Shown here: positions 9,233 through 19,052 of the stretch, one piece after another | How the letters are laid out: every line of letters begins with the position of its first letter | Position numbering within the stretch: the stretch's first letter is position 1 | NCBI RefSeq assembly: GCF_010731115.1 | Contig: NZ_AP022616.1 | Coordinates: forward strand, 1 to 64,000 | Source of the DNA: Mycolicibacterium phocaicum | GTDB lineage: Bacteria; Actinomycetota; Actinomycetes; Mycobacteriales; Mycobacteriaceae | Direction of reading: 5' to 3' | Length of the DNA stretch: 64,000 nt | Notes under the pieces: model-generated | The model's input: the letters and a program-made list of their open reading frames with translations, nothing else | Database searches by the model: none | Told to the model about the DNA's origin: nothing | Made by a program: the position numbers and the translations under genes

Positions 9233-9372
9233 ACATTCGACGCTAGGACCTCAACATAGGTTGAGGTCAACCCCGGCGCCACCACACGTTCCGTAGTTTC
9301 GATACCACCATGTGGTGAGCGACATTCCGCATTTTCCGTGACAGAAACTGAAACACGTTCTAGTCTCGCGTG

Positions 9373-9843
9373 ATGGGTAACCTGGAGGCGATCGCCGACA
9401 TTCAACGGCTCAAGTACCGCTACTTCCGCTCCTTGGACCTCAAGGAGTGGGACACCTTCGGGGACTGCCTCGCTGCAGATGTCGTGACCCGCTACGGCAC
9501 ACACGCGATGGGTGAGCCGGTGCATTACGAGGGACGAGACGCCGTCGTCGACTTCATGCGGACGAACCTCGACAACGGCATCATCACGACCCATATCGCC
9601 AGCCACCCCGAGATCGACCTCGACTCCGACACCACGGCGCACGGTTCGTGGGTTTTCGAGGACACCGTGATCGTGCCGGGCCACGCGATGATCCGCGGTT
9701 CGGGCTACTACTCGGACACCTATCGCAAGGACGAGGACGGTGTGTGGCGCATCGCCAGCACCGGGTACCAGCGCATCTACGAGGCGCTCACGTCGTTGGA
9801 GGATATGCCGAGTTTCAAGTTGCTTGCGAACCGCTGGGCGTAG
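9373..9843 (+). CDS. SnoaL/NTF2-like protein
   Basis: Cone-shaped alpha+beta barrel protein of about 156 residues in the nuclear-transport-factor-2 superfamily. The N-terminal helix IADIQRLKYRYFRSLDLKEW and following region LAADVVTRYG are typical of the SnoaL_4 group, which includes dehydratases, hydroxylases and small binding proteins. GTG three bases upstream of the ATG is an equal alternative. No neighbour indicates the substrate. Confidence 0.75.
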   Translation: MGNLEAIADIQRLKYRYFRSLDLKEWDTFGDCLAADVVTRYGTHAMGEPVHYEGRDAVVDFMRTNLDNGIITTHIASHPEIDLDSDTTAHGSWVFEDTVIVPGHAMIRGSGYYSDTYRKDEDGVWRIASTGYQRIYEALTSLEDMPSFKLLANRWA

Positions 9844-9861
9844 TGCCGGCGCGCCCTGCGC

Positions 9862-10365
9862 CTAGTTCGTCAACACGTTCAACACGAAGTTGGCGTCGGT
9901 CTGATTCGGCACCTCGGGCGGCACCTGCACGGTGCCGTCACCGCGGGCCTTGCTGTATTTGCCGCTGCCGCCGACGATCGACATCGGCACGGTTTCACCC
10001 TTGCTGAACACGGCGGCACGGTCGGCAAGAGTCTGGACTGAAATCTGCCCACCGTCGAGGATGAAGGTCTCGGTGCACGAGACGTCACCCGAGGTGGCGT
10101 TGCCGCTGAGGGTGGTGCACTGTCCGGCGGTCCGCCCGAGCTTCGTGCCGCCCTGGCGATCGAAGACGTCGCCGGAGAAGATGAACTGGTCGCCGGGTCC
10201 CTCCCCGGGAGTCCCGAGGTCCACGCTGGTCTGCCCGGTGTCGTGCTCATAGAAGTGCAGCGTGGTGACGGCCGACTGATCCTTGCCTTTGTCGCCCGGT
10301 GAACAGGACATCGTCAGCAGCAGGGCGGGGGTCAGCACGGCCGCCGTGGTACGCAACGTGTTCAT
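9862..10365 (-). CDS. lipoprotein with allene-oxide-cyclase-barrel-like domain
   Basis: Predicted secreted lipoprotein of 167 residues. The signal peptide (MNTLRTTAAVLTPALLLTM) ends in S-C, giving a plausible but non-ideal lipobox. The mature part has beta-rich segments such as TLHFYEHDTGQTSVDLG and GDQFIFSGDVFDR, and ends in a GGSGKYSKARGDGTVQ motif. This pattern occurs in the AOC-barrel-like/dirigent-related secreted proteins of actinobacteria. A good ribosome-binding site (GAGAGGAAG) precedes the ATG. Function unknown. Confidence 0.7.
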   Translation of the reverse strand: MNTLRTTAAVLTPALLLTMSCSPGDKGKDQSAVTTLHFYEHDTGQTSVDLGTPGEGPGDQFIFSGDVFDRQGGTKLGRTAGQCTTLSGNATSGDVSCTETFILDGGQISVQTLADRAAVFSKGETVPMSIVGGSGKYSKARGDGTVQVPPEVPNQTDANFVLNVLTN

Positions 10366-10564
10366 GGATCTTCCTCTCGGCGGGGGGTGAACAGCTACTA
10401 ATGGCCGCAAACCATCGGTTGAGCGGTAAGACCTCCTTATCCATACGATCAGCTGCGAGTTCCCTGTGGGGAACCGTCTGCTGTCGAGCATCCCACTCGC
10501 GGGCCGCAATTCATAGCAAACGATTCGGCGGGCGGTCCGCGCCTGGAAAGTTAGGCTTGCTCCG

Positions 10565-11587
10565 GTGTGCACACGAGTCATCTGGCCTGACGCAGGCGAT
10601 GCGGTTCTGGTCGGCCGCAACATGGACTTCCATCGCGACCTCATGACGAACCTGTGGAAGCAGCCGCGCGGCGTGACCCGCGACGACGGCGTCACCGGCA
10701 AGTTCACCTGGACCTCCAAGTTCGGCAGCCTGATCGCCACCGCCTTCGACATCATCTCGGTGGACGGCATCAACGAGGCCGGTCTGGCAGGTCACGTGTT
10801 GTGGCTGGCCGAATCCACTTATGGCACACCAGATGACACCCGGACCCAGTTGAGTCAGGCGATCTGGCTGCAGTACTTCCTTGACAACTTCGCCACGGTC
10901 GCCGAGGCGGTCGCGTGGATCAGCGAGACCAATGTGCAGGTGGTCCAGCTGGACGACCCCACCGGTGGCGACCCGCCCACCATTCATCTGGCGCTCGATG
11001 ACGCCACCGGTGACTCGGCGATCATCGAGTACCTCGACGGCCGGCCGAAGGTGTACCACAGCAAGGACTTTCGGGTGATGACGAACTCGCCCACCTTCGA
11101 CCAGCAGCTCGAGCTGGTGAAGAACTTCGAGGGTCTCGGCGGCTCGGAGCCGCTGCCGGGTTCGACGTTGGCCGCGGACAGGTTCGCGCGCGCCACCTAC
11201 TACGTCGGCCGGCTGCCCACGCCGTCCAGCCAGGTGGAAGCGATCGCCGGCATGTTCTCGGTGATCCGCAACGCCGCCCAGCCCTTCCGGATACCGGATC
11301 CGGGCAAGCCGGACGCGTCGCAGACGATCTGGCAGGTGGTCATGGATCTGACCAACCGGCGCTACGTCTATGAATCCACCACCCGCCCCAACATCGTGTG
11401 GGTCGATCTCGCGGACCTCGACTTCAGCGCGGGCAGCCCGCAGCTCAAGCTCGACCTGATCAGTGACCTCGCTGTCGAGGGCGGCATCGCAGGCAACGTG
11501 GGCGGCAAGTTCAAGGACGCGGGACCCATGACCTTCCTGTCGTTGTCGCTGCTGCGCGAACTGGAGAAGGCGAACACAGCGGATTGA
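10565..11587 (+). CDS. linear amide C-N hydrolase, choloylglycine hydrolase family
   Basis: Ntn hydrolase related to bile-salt hydrolases and penicillin V acylases, 340 residues. Translation from GTG 10565 gives M-C-T-R, so Cys2 would become the N-terminal nucleophile after Met removal, as required. Other family marks are LVGRNMDF (Arg and Asp of the active site), the INEAGLAGHVLW strand, and the conserved Asn and Arg in VMTNSPTFD and DLTNRRYVY. No signal peptide is visible. Substrates could be amides such as N-acyl amino acids or acyl-homoserine lactones; none is proven. Confidence 0.88.
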   Translation: MCTRVIWPDAGDAVLVGRNMDFHRDLMTNLWKQPRGVTRDDGVTGKFTWTSKFGSLIATAFDIISVDGINEAGLAGHVLWLAESTYGTPDDTRTQLSQAIWLQYFLDNFATVAEAVAWISETNVQVVQLDDPTGGDPPTIHLALDDATGDSAIIEYLDGRPKVYHSKDFRVMTNSPTFDQQLELVKNFEGLGGSEPLPGSTLAADRFARATYYVGRLPTPSSQVEAIAGMFSVIRNAAQPFRIPDPGKPDASQTIWQVVMDLTNRRYVYESTTRPNIVWVDLADLDFSAGSPQLKLDLISDLAVEGGIAGNVGGKFKDAGPMTFLSLSLLRELEKANTAD

Positions 11588-11642
11588 GCGGCACGTCCGC
11601 CATTGCCATGACGCGCCGGTGACGCTCTGACACGCTGTCGGG

Positions 11643-12257
11643 ATGGACCTCATGTGGCGTGTCGTCGCGTTGACCGTCGCGACGTTCACGGTGCTGCTGG
11701 CGGTGCGCCGCATTGTCATGGTGGTCAGCGGGCTGGTGTTCGCACGCTATGTCGCCGTCGGCGGCTTGGCGGCGTTCTCCGTGTACCGCGACGACGCGGC
11801 CGACACGTACCGGGTGCGGTTCGAGGTCGGTGGTCCGGCGGTCTTTCACAACGTGACGGTGCAGCTGTTCGGCGTGCCCGCGGGCGCCGCGCCGGCACCA
11901 CCGGCATTGCGCCACACCATGATCGCCGGTGACGATCCGATCGACTGGACCTTTCGGCTTCCCGCCGGTGTGGCAGCGCAGCCGTGGGTGACGGTCACCT
12001 GGGTCCGGCCGTACCTGCAGGGCGTCGAATCCGAAGCGCTTGCGCACTGGTTGCAGGCTGACCGGCCGTACGAATGGCGTTGGTACTCAGAGACGAACCG
12101 CTACCTCCGGACCGTCATCCGCTTCGTCGCGCGACGGTGGTCCGTCGGTGGGGAGTCATTGCGCGAGTTGCCGCTGTACGGCCGGTGGCGGCGCACCTCG
12201 TCGAACAACAGCGCTGATCTGTTGGGCCCGGCGGCCACCCCGCCACCGAGAACCTAG
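11643..12257 (+). CDS. membrane-anchored protein of unknown function
   Basis: Not recognised. The 204-residue protein starts with a hydrophobic helix (VVALTVATFTVLLAV) and a second apolar stretch (IVMVVSGLVFARYVAVGGL). Next comes a likely beta-rich domain (YRVRFEVGGPAVFHNVTVQLFG) and a region rich in Trp and Arg (RPYEWRWYSETNRYL). The tail is Ser/Pro-rich. It stands alone on this strand, with the DUF2236 gene convergent. Confidence 0.6.
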   Translation: MDLMWRVVALTVATFTVLLAVRRIVMVVSGLVFARYVAVGGLAAFSVYRDDAADTYRVRFEVGGPAVFHNVTVQLFGVPAGAAPAPPALRHTMIAGDDPIDWTFRLPAGVAAQPWVTVTWVRPYLQGVESEALAHWLQADRPYEWRWYSETNRYLRTVIRFVARRWSVGGESLRELPLYGRWRRTSSNNSADLLGPAATPPPRT

Positions 12258-12288
12258 ACATCTTCAGTCGCAACCGTGGCCTCTTCAC

Positions 12289-13371
12289 CTATTTGTGTTG
12301 GTGGCGGCCCGATCGCGCGGTGGCTCCGCGCTCACGAAGCCGTGGTAGCCGGGCGCGGCGTCGCGCGCTTTCTCGGTATCCGCCGCCGTCCTTGATCGCC
12401 ACCTCTGACAGCCGCAGCGGGCCAAGGGCCGTCGAGCCGATCAGCCTGCGAATCCTGTAATCAACCAGGTACAGCCGGTACAAGACCGCAATCAGCAGGG
12501 GATTGAGGACTCTGTCGATCGGCCGAATCAGTCGCAGCACGTGGTCAAAGCGGTGCTGGTCCGCCGCGGTCCAGTCCCACCCCATGAGTTCACGGAAGAA
12601 GGGCGGCAGGGTCGCGCGGGTGAGAAAGTGGAACTGGCGGCCCAACATTCGCGCGACTAGGGCACCCCGCCATCCCCACGCCTCGGCGAGAAATGTCAAG
12701 TCGGCGAGCGATTCGAAATCATCGCGCACCGGCTGTGCTATGGCCATCCGCGGCAGCATGTCGCGCCAGTACTGCTCGAACTGCAGCCAGTTTTGCGGCC
12801 AATCGCGTTGCGGCACATTCACTCCGGTTGCGAGGGCAGCGCCCTCCTGAACCAGATGATCCAGCTGTTCGACCGGCAATGAGCCGTAGAGGATCGTGTA
12901 CTGGTCGATGTAGTAACGGAACAAGCAGGCCGCAACCCAGAGCTGCAGATCCTTGGCATTTGCACTGTATTTCACCGGGCTCTCGTAAGTTGAGTGGACC
13001 GGAGTGTGCACCTGCCTGAGCTCCTCCCGCAGCGCAGTACGGTCGGCCTCATTCCCCATCAGGGCAACGGTCAGATACAGCTGCGTTGTGCGTGCTCGCT
13101 TGACTGGCCGGCGCCGCGGACTACCCGACGCCACATGGCTCTCGTTGACGCCGTGCCCCACTGGCGGCAACGACAACTGCATGACGATGTTGGCGACGTT
13201 GTTGAACGCTCCAACGGTGGTCAACAAGTCGGTCAGCTTCAGCGGGGTCGATCGGGCGCATCTGGCCCGACCCGAACCCCGCGGCGGGTAGGCGGCCTGC
13301 AGGTCGACGACGCCGGTTGCGTCGGGCGCGATGCCGTCGGTGTCGGTGCCAGTCATCTCCAGGTGCTCCAT
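12289..13371 (-). CDS. oxygenase MpaB-like (DUF2236) family protein
   Basis: Family of haem-b oxygenases related to rubber oxygenase Lcp and fungal MpaB; 360 residues, mostly helical. The segment YSANAKDLQLWVAACLFRYY corresponds to the conserved Y-x-A-x-x-x-x-L-x-W-V-H block, but the usual His after W-V is Ala here. The C-terminal part (DHVLRLIRPIDRVLNPLLIA) is typical of actinobacterial members. A later start at MTGTDTDG is possible. The missing His may mean lost or altered haem binding; this is inference from a remembered consensus. Confidence 0.7.
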   Translation of the reverse strand: MEHLEMTGTDTDGIAPDATGVVDLQAAYPPRGSGRARCARSTPLKLTDLLTTVGAFNNVANIVMQLSLPPVGHGVNESHVASGSPRRRPVKRARTTQLYLTVALMGNEADRTALREELRQVHTPVHSTYESPVKYSANAKDLQLWVAACLFRYYIDQYTILYGSLPVEQLDHLVQEGAALATGVNVPQRDWPQNWLQFEQYWRDMLPRMAIAQPVRDDFESLADLTFLAEAWGWRGALVARMLGRQFHFLTRATLPPFFRELMGWDWTAADQHRFDHVLRLIRPIDRVLNPLLIAVLYRLYLVDYRIRRLIGSTALGPLRLSEVAIKDGGGYRESARRRARLPRLRERGATARSGRHQHK

Positions 13372-13626
13372 GCCGCGAGGCTAATCTCAACGCTAGGTCG
13401 CATATAAGTCGCATTTGTGCGAACGGATCAGAGACGAAATGCCGAGTTCAAGGCAGTGCAAGGCGCCGCAACAACTGCGATCCCGGGACATGGTCGCAAA
13501 AATCATGTGCGGGGACGGCGCGCCTGTTGCGGTCACAATGCCCCGAAACGGTCATCACGAACCGCATCGCAGGCGTCACGGGGATCTCGGCGACCCAACC
13601 GCGACTGAACGTCAAACCCAACTGCC

Positions 13627-15063
13627 TCAGGGCAGTACGGTGTGCAGCAGCATCACGTTGTACGCCGACCACAGCGACAGCGTGAAGTAGAGGTCGCGTC
13701 CGTTGGACCACGGGTGCAGGTACGGCGCGTAGACGCCGCCGGGGAACTGCATGGACGAGACGACCAATTGCTCTGGGCCCCAAGGTCCTTGCGGTGTCGG
13801 CGCAGTCCGGATGACCACATCGGACAGGTTGTTGCAATACATCACCAGGTACTGCTTCAGATAGGTGTTGTACTGCACCGACATCTCACCGACCGGTCCG
13901 GGAATGATCGGCGAGGCTGCGGCCGGGTTGTTGGGCACCCACGACTGGCTCTCGTTGTTCCAGTACTCGTACTTGCTCATGTCCGGCAACAGGTTCTGCG
14001 GTACCCGCGACACGTACGCGGATCCGCTTCGGCCGGAAGGGGTTCCGTACGAATAGATGTAGCCGTCGCTGCCCTTCAGGAATGCACCCTGCTGGAAGTT
14101 CTCATTGCCCGGCAGGTAGGCCACGCGCGAGACGCTGTCGGGCGCCATCGGGCGGACGCTGCTGGGGTAGACGCCCCAGTTCTGGCCGTTGTCGTTGGAG
14201 ACAGCAATCGCCGAGTAGTTGGTGGTCCACGCGCCGGCGCTGTCCCAGTTCTTGATCGACATGAAACTGGCGTACTGCGTCTTACCCACGGAGACACCGG
14301 AAGTCGGGATGATGCCCTTCTCGACGGGCGCCCAGCGGATGGTCGGGATGGTCTGCTTGGCCAGGTTCGGCTGCCACTCGGGGGAGCCCGAATACGGGTT
14401 GGTCACCGAGCCGGGCGGGATGTGAATCCCGTGCGACAACGTGCGGTCGTTGGTTCGGAACATCGTGTTGTAGCGCCACTGCTGGTTGGGGGTGGCGCAA
14501 TAGCCGTACGTATCGCCGAACATCATCAGCACCTGGTTGTTCACCGGGTCGCCGTTGTCCCACATGATCCCGAGGTCGGTGCCGGAGATGCCGAACCGTT
14601 GCAGGGTGTCGCCGCCCGCGCTCTGGTCACCGGTCACCCAGCCGACCAGAGACGTGGTGCCCGCGTCGATGGGCGGCGCCGGTTGTGCTCCGGGCTGGGG
14701 CTGCGCCGCGGCGGGAGCGGGCTGTGCCGCACGTTGTTGAACCGGCGGCTGCGGTACCCGGGGGGTGCCGGGCAGCACGCCGGCCTGCTGTTGCACGGTG
14801 CCCTGCGTGAAGACGCTGAGCAGCGATCGGGACAACTTGCCCAGAGTGGGCAGCGGGGCCTTGTCGTTCGCATTGCTCGGTCGGTGGCCGCCCGACGGCG
14901 GCCGCATGACTCCGCTCGAGGGAACCCCGTTCGGCGGCAAGACGCCGGCGTTGGGGCCGGTGCACGGTTCGGCGGCTGCGCGTGGCGGCGCGATGCCGAC
15001 GGCTCCACCGAGAACGACGGCAGCCGTCAAAGCCACCGATGCAATGCGAGGACGCGGCGACAC
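13627..15063 (-). CDS. secreted DUF4185-domain protein
   Basis: Exported protein of 478 residues. After a signal peptide (ASVALTAAVVLGGAVGIAPP) comes a low-complexity Pro/Gln/Ala linker, then a five-bladed-propeller-like domain. The motifs MWDNGDPVNNQVLMMFGDTY, YASFMSIKNW, YSAIAVSNDNGQNWG and GEMSVQYNTYLKQYLVMYCN match DUF4185, seen in many mycobacterial secreted proteins of unknown activity. GTG 15063 has a GAAAGG site 7 bases upstream and was preferred to GTG 15069. Likely surface or culture-filtrate protein; a glycan-related role is only a guess. Confidence 0.8.
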   Translation of the reverse strand: MSPRPRIASVALTAAVVLGGAVGIAPPRAAAEPCTGPNAGVLPPNGVPSSGVMRPPSGGHRPSNANDKAPLPTLGKLSRSLLSVFTQGTVQQQAGVLPGTPRVPQPPVQQRAAQPAPAAAQPQPGAQPAPPIDAGTTSLVGWVTGDQSAGGDTLQRFGISGTDLGIMWDNGDPVNNQVLMMFGDTYGYCATPNQQWRYNTMFRTNDRTLSHGIHIPPGSVTNPYSGSPEWQPNLAKQTIPTIRWAPVEKGIIPTSGVSVGKTQYASFMSIKNWDSAGAWTTNYSAIAVSNDNGQNWGVYPSSVRPMAPDSVSRVAYLPGNENFQQGAFLKGSDGYIYSYGTPSGRSGSAYVSRVPQNLLPDMSKYEYWNNESQSWVPNNPAAASPIIPGPVGEMSVQYNTYLKQYLVMYCNNLSDVVIRTAPTPQGPWGPEQLVVSSMQFPGGVYAPYLHPWSNGRDLYFTLSLWSAYNVMLLHTVLP

Positions 15064-15293
15064 GGTCACACCTTTCGGATGGCAGGCGGCGCTCGGACGC
15101 CAGCGAGGGGCTGTTGTGACCATAGTTATCACTGGGGCTGTTGAGGCCCCTGCTGTGCGGATGGGTACCCATCTGTAACCACGTCGCGATCGTTCACCTG
15201 GCGTTTGCCCCATGGAGGTGACCCGCGTCGCAGTGTCCGAACGCGACGGCCCGCGCCTCGCTGCCTGATCGTCGCCCGACCTAGACTCCAGCC

Positions 15294-15917
15294 ATGACTG
15301 CCGCCCAACGGGAACGTGCCGCCCTCGTCGAATCCCTACGCGAGCACGGGCCCGATGCACCCACTTTGTGCGAGGGCTGGACCGCTCGCGACCTGGCCGC
15401 GCATCTCGTGGTGCGGGAACGTCGGCTCGACGCGGCGCCCGGAATCCTGGTGCCGCAGCTGGCCGGTTACACCGAACGAGTTCAGGCGCGGGTGACGGCA
15501 TCCACCGAGTGGGAAAAGCTGGTCGACATGATCGCCGCGGGCCCACCGCTGTATTCGCCGTTCAAACTGCTCGACCCGTTCGTCAACGTCGCCGAGATGT
15601 TCATCCACAACGAGGACGTGCGCCGGGCGCAGCCGGCCTGGGAGCCGCGCGAGCTCGACGGCAAGCTGGTATCCGCGCTGCAGGGACAAGTCGCGAACAT
15701 GGCGCGCATGGGGATAAGGAACGCGCCGGCGCGGGTTGTGCTGGTGACCCCGGACGGCCGCCGCCTGGCCGAGACCGGCCGCGGTGCCGAGGTGACCGTG
15801 ACCGGTACACCGGGCGAGCTACTGCTCTTCGCGGCGGGCCGTGGCCCGGCTCAGGTCACCTTCACCGGACCTGACGAGGCTGTCGCCGCGGTCCGGGGCT
15901 CGAATCGCGGGTTCTGA
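15294..15917 (+). CDS. TIGR03085-type metal-binding DinB-like protein
   Basis: Small cytoplasmic protein of 207 residues related to mycothiol-dependent enzymes. LCEGWTARDLAAHLVVRERR is the MDMPI_N-type helix pair with a metal-ligand His, and MFIHNEDVRRAQPAW supplies the second His-containing helix. The C-terminus is SCP-like (PARVVLVTPDGRRLAE). The family occurs in mycothiol-producing actinobacteria; the reaction is unknown. It is a distant paralogue of the gene at 7415-8268. Confidence 0.82.
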   Translation: MTAAQRERAALVESLREHGPDAPTLCEGWTARDLAAHLVVRERRLDAAPGILVPQLAGYTERVQARVTASTEWEKLVDMIAAGPPLYSPFKLLDPFVNVAEMFIHNEDVRRAQPAWEPRELDGKLVSALQGQVANMARMGIRNAPARVVLVTPDGRRLAETGRGAEVTVTGTPGELLLFAAGRGPAQVTFTGPDEAVAAVRGSNRGF

Positions 15918-15941
15918 CTACCGGGAAACGGCCCCGAAAAC

Positions 15942-15979
15942 ACAACGCAGCTCGATCCCGGGGGATCGAGCTGCGTTGT
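15942..15979. terminator. bidirectional terminator hairpin
   Basis: Perfect 17-base arms 15942-15958 and 15963-15979 with a CGGG loop lie between convergent genes. On the reverse strand the stem is followed by GTTTTC, giving a T-tract for the haemophore-like gene; on the forward strand GTTGTT follows. It can serve both genes. Confidence 0.8.
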
Positions 15980-15991
15980 TCTGGCGTCTGA

Positions 15992-16324
15992 TCAGAAGTT
16001 GTTGCAGGTGTTGGCGACGTTCAGCACCAGGTCGGTGTACTGAGCGGCGCCCGGGGTGTTGTACGCCCGCGTGATCAGGGCCTTACGCTGCTGCGGACCG
16101 GAGGCGATCAGCTGGTGCAGGTAACCGACGCCGATCGGGTTTGCCTGCAGCTCGGCGGCAGCACCCGGGTCGAGTGCGGTCAGGGCGGCGATCACCTGCG
16201 GGTAGGTGCAGGTCGAGTACATGATCGGGGTGGGGTCCGGCTGAGCGGTGGCGACTGCGCCGCTGGCCATGACAGCGACCAGTGCCGAGCCCGCGCCGAC
16301 CATCATCCGAGTGGTGAAAGACAT
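15992..16324 (-). CDS. secreted haemophore-related protein
   Basis: Small exported helical protein of 110 residues. The signal peptide MSFTTRMMVGAGSALVAVMA runs to A-T-A-Q. The mature part has two Cys residues (STCTYPQ and ANTCNNF) that can form one disulphide. It carries the AALTALDPGAAAELQANP and LHQLIASGPQQRKALI pattern of the mycobacterial haem-binding/Rv0203-like group. In this group the protein binds or shuttles haem outside the cell. It lies divergent from the IdeR-boxed mbtK gene, which supports a role in iron nutrition. Confidence 0.78.
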   Translation of the reverse strand: MSFTTRMMVGAGSALVAVMASGAVATAQPDPTPIMYSTCTYPQVIAALTALDPGAAAELQANPIGVGYLHQLIASGPQQRKALITRAYNTPGAAQYTDLVLNVANTCNNF

Positions 16325-16517
16325 TGTGTATTCCCCTCCCGCACCAGCTAACCGATGCGACCAAAGTGATTGATGACTACGTTAGCAGTTCTATCGACCG
16401 TCTGTGGCTGAGCGTTACAGCGTCTGAAGGAGCAGTCCGCACGGGTGTTGGGGACTCCACAGCGACCGCTGCCTGACGGTCGGGACGTGGGCATCAGCCA
16501 CGTTCCGACACATTGAC

Positions 16518-16536
16518 GTAGGCAAACCTAACCTAA
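16518..16536 (-). promoter_or_regulatory. IdeR-type iron box upstream of mbtK
   Basis: On the reverse strand the 19 bases read TTAGGTTAGGTTTGCCTAC. Ten leading bases match the mycobacterial IdeR consensus TTAGGTTAGGCTAACCTAA exactly and most of the rest agree. It lies 27 bases before the mbtK ATG, so iron-loaded IdeR would repress mbtK. It may also affect the divergent haemophore-like gene. Confidence 0.82.
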
Positions 16537-16563
16537 GCAATATCGGGTAGGCTCGCCGCTGAA

Positions 16564-17172
16564 ATGACCGAGATTGATCAGGGGCCGGTGCTACCGCGCG
16601 AGTTGACCTCACTGTCCGCTGAAGTGCGAGCGGTGGGTGCACCACCCGTTCCGCAGCTCGCCAGTCCGTGGGCCGTGCGCCTCGTCGACGCCGACGCCGA
16701 TGCCGAGATGCTGTCCGAATGGATGAACCGACCGCATCTGGCGGAGGCCTGGGAGTACGACCGACCGCCGGAATGGTGGCGGCGGCACCTGCAGGCGCAG
16801 CTCGACGGTGAGTACTCGCGGCCGTTGCTCGTCAGCTACCAGGACAAGGCCATGGGCTACCTCGAGCTGTACTGGGCCGCCAAGGACTCCATTGCCCCTC
16901 GATACGACGCCGAGCCCCACGATCTGGGACTGCACGCCGCGATCGCGGATGAGCGCTTCGTCAACAGGGGACTGGGACCACTGTTGATGCCGCAGGTGTT
17001 GGCGAGTCTGTTCGAACTGGTGCCGTCGTGCCGTCGGGTGATGTTCGATCCCGACCATCGCAATACCGGTGCGCGGCGGCTGGTCGAGCATGGCGGCGCC
17101 GAATTCCTCGGTGAGCACGACATGGCCAACCGCAGGATGGCGCTGTACGCGCTGGCGCGCCCATCCAGCTGA
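16564..17172 (+). CDS. mbtK: mycobactin lysine N6-acyltransferase MbtK
   Basis: GNAT/IucB-type enzyme that moves a long acyl chain from the MbtL carrier to the epsilon-amine of hydroxylysine (or lysine) in mycobactin. The protein has 202 residues. Key motifs are [57 protein letters not shown] and the acyl-CoA site region [20 protein letters not shown], all as in Rv1347c. An IdeR box precedes it and the mbtL-M-N operon converges on it from the other side, as in M. tuberculosis. Confidence 0.92.
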   Translation: MTEIDQGPVLPRELTSLSAEVRAVGAPPVPQLASPWAVRLVDADADAEMLSEWMNRPHLAEAWEYDRPPEWWRRHLQAQLDGEYSRPLLVSYQDKAMGYLELYWAAKDSIAPRYDAEPHDLGLHAAIADERFVNRGLGPLLMPQVLASLFELVPSCRRVMFDPDHRNTGARRLVEHGGAEFLGEHDMANRRMALYALARPSS

Positions 17173-17200
17173 CGTCGGACGCGCCCTGTATATAGAGGGA

Positions 17201-17893
17201 GTGGCAAAAAGGCTTCTGCTGTTGCTGGCAGTGCTCGCCGTCGTGGGGGTATGCGCGGGACCGTGGTTCTACCGAACTCAGATGGAAGGCGCTCCGGCTC
17301 CGGCCCTGACCCTGCCGACCACGCATCGTCCGGCCACGACGAACCTCGACGGCAAATGGATCGTGGCCGCGGGCCCCGACGATGAGGCCAACCGCTCCCA
17401 GGCCGGCTATCGCGCCCGGCAACAGCTGCTGTGGGAAACCGTGACCGTCACCGGGCGGACCAACTCTGTCCGGGGTGACGCCACTGTTGCCGGTGGCACG
17501 CTGCAGGCGGCGAGCTTCGTCGTCGACGTGGCAACCATGCAGTCGCCGCACCGTGGTCGCGATGACAGGTTCCGCGGCCCCGACGTCATGGATGCCGCCA
17601 AGTTCCCGACGGCCAAGCTCGCCGTCCTCGATCCGGTCGACCTGTCGTCCATCTCCGGCGACGGCACGCCCACCACGATGGAGGTTTCGGCGCAGCTGAC
17701 GCTCAAGGGCGTCGCCCGGCAGGTCGCGGTGCGGCTGGACGTACAGCGCTCGGGCAACGGGGTCGTGGCCGTGGGCCAAATCCCCGTCACCTTCGCCGAT
17801 TACGGCATCGTCCCACCGGCGCCGCCGGTGGGACTGCTGGCCGTCGATCCGATCGTCACCATCGAATTTCTGGTGAATCTCGTCAAACGATGA
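17201..17893 (+). CDS. YceI-family lipocalin-like protein, membrane-anchored
   Basis: Extracytoplasmic protein of about 230 residues. The signal anchor ([19 protein letters not shown]) is followed by a YceI domain: [54 protein letters not shown] and ITVTF-like strand end [11 protein letters not shown]. YceI proteins bind isoprenoid or amphiphilic lipids in a beta barrel. GTG 17201 has an AGAGGGA site directly upstream. It sits between mbtK and mbtN, where M. tuberculosis has no gene as I recall; its 3' end overlaps that of mbtN by 11 bases. Confidence 0.85.
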   Translation: MAKRLLLLLAVLAVVGVCAGPWFYRTQMEGAPAPALTLPTTHRPATTNLDGKWIVAAGPDDEANRSQAGYRARQQLLWETVTVTGRTNSVRGDATVAGGTLQAASFVVDVATMQSPHRGRDDRFRGPDVMDAAKFPTAKLAVLDPVDLSSISGDGTPTTMEVSAQLTLKGVARQVAVRLDVQRSGNGVVAVGQIPVTFADYGIVPPAPPVGLLAVDPIVTIEFLVNLVKR

Positions 17894-19052
17894 CCGGTGA
17901 GGACGTCACCGCGTCGTACCCTTCGTAGTCGGGCCGCATCCCCGCCGCCACGAGTTCCCAGAGCACCTCGTCGGTCCCGCCGCCGACCCGCGCGAGCTTC
18001 ATGTCGCGCCACCACCGGCCCAGCGGTGTCTCGTCCACCAGATATCCGGCGCCGCCGAAGATGTGCATGCACTCGTCGACGACCTCGACGCCGAGGCGTG
18101 CCGCGGTGACCTTGATGGCCGCGGCCGCGCGCAGGTCCATTCGTCCCTGTGCGGCCAAACCCGCCAGGCCGTAGCGCAGCAGATCGACCCGAGCGTGCAG
18201 GTCGGCCAGGCGCATCCGCAGTGCCTGATGCTCGTACAACGTGTGGCCGAACTGCCGCCGTTTCATCATGCGAGCCAACGTGATTCCGATGATCCTGCGG
18301 CAATTGGCCTCGATCTGACCGGCGACCGACAGCCGCTCCTGTGCCAATCCCCAGGAGATCGCGGCCAGGCCGGTGCCCGCCCGCGCCACCAACGCTTCTG
18401 CCGGCACCCAGGTGTCGATGTGGACCGCCGCGTTATCGAGCGGACCGGCGCCCACCTTGCGATAGGGCGTCTGCACGTCAACCTGAGCGGTCGGCACGGA
18501 AATCACCACGACGCTGCCGTGGCGGCTCTCCCGATCGTGGTCGACGCTCCGCGCGACCACCATGATGTGGTCGGCGATGGGCGACATCGACACGAACTTC
18601 TTGGTGCCGCGGACCTCGAAACCGCCACGCGCCGAGACGACTTCGGTCTCGACGATCTGCAGGTCCGAACCGCCGGACTCTTCCGACGCGCCGATGCACA
18701 ACACGGCGTCGCCCCGGATGGCCTGCTCGGTGATGTCGCGCAGATAATCGGACTTGCCGAATCTGCGCAGGATGGCGATGGCAGAGTCATGCAGACTGAC
18801 TCCGACGCCGATTCCTGCGGATCCGAGCTTGCCCAGTTCCTCGGCGAGTGCGAAGACCTTCGCCACGTCCGGATGCTGGCGCTCGCCCCACTTGGCCGCG
18901 AAAACCTCGGACTGGCCCAGGTATTCGATGAGTTTGCGCGGAAAGCGTTCGGATTCTTCGGCTTCCGCGGTCCACTCGCGGACCCGCTCATCGAAGACCT
19001 CGCCCAGCAGTTCGCGGTAGCTCTCGGTGGTGCAGGTCTCGAAGGTGGTCAT
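17883..19052 (-). CDS. mbtN: mycobactin acyl-ACP dehydrogenase MbtN (FadE14)
   Basis: Acyl-CoA dehydrogenase-fold flavoenzyme that introduces the double bond into the acyl chain on MbtL for the lipid tail of mycobactin. The protein has 389 residues. FAD-binding marks include [14 protein letters not shown] and [14 protein letters not shown]; the C-terminal helix has [18 protein letters not shown]. The usual Y-E-G-T catalytic Glu is replaced (RVGGGTDEV), as in other MbtN proteins as I recall. The start ATG 19052 overlaps the mbtM stop in ATGA. Last gene of the mbtL-M-N operon. Confidence 0.92.
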   Translation of the reverse strand: MTTFETCTTESYRELLGEVFDERVREWTAEAEESERFPRKLIEYLGQSEVFAAKWGERQHPDVAKVFALAEELGKLGSAGIGVGVSLHDSAIAILRRFGKSDYLRDITEQAIRGDAVLCIGASEESGGSDLQIVETEVVSARGGFEVRGTKKFVSMSPIADHIMVVARSVDHDRESRHGSVVVISVPTAQVDVQTPYRKVGAGPLDNAAVHIDTWVPAEALVARAGTGLAAISWGLAQERLSVAGQIEANCRRIIGITLARMMKRRQFGHTLYEHQALRMRLADLHARVDLLRYGLAGLAAQGRMDLRAAAAIKVTAARLGVEVVDECMHIFGGAGYLVDETPLGRWWRDMKLARVGGGTDEVLWELVAAGMRPDYEGYDAVTSSPVIV

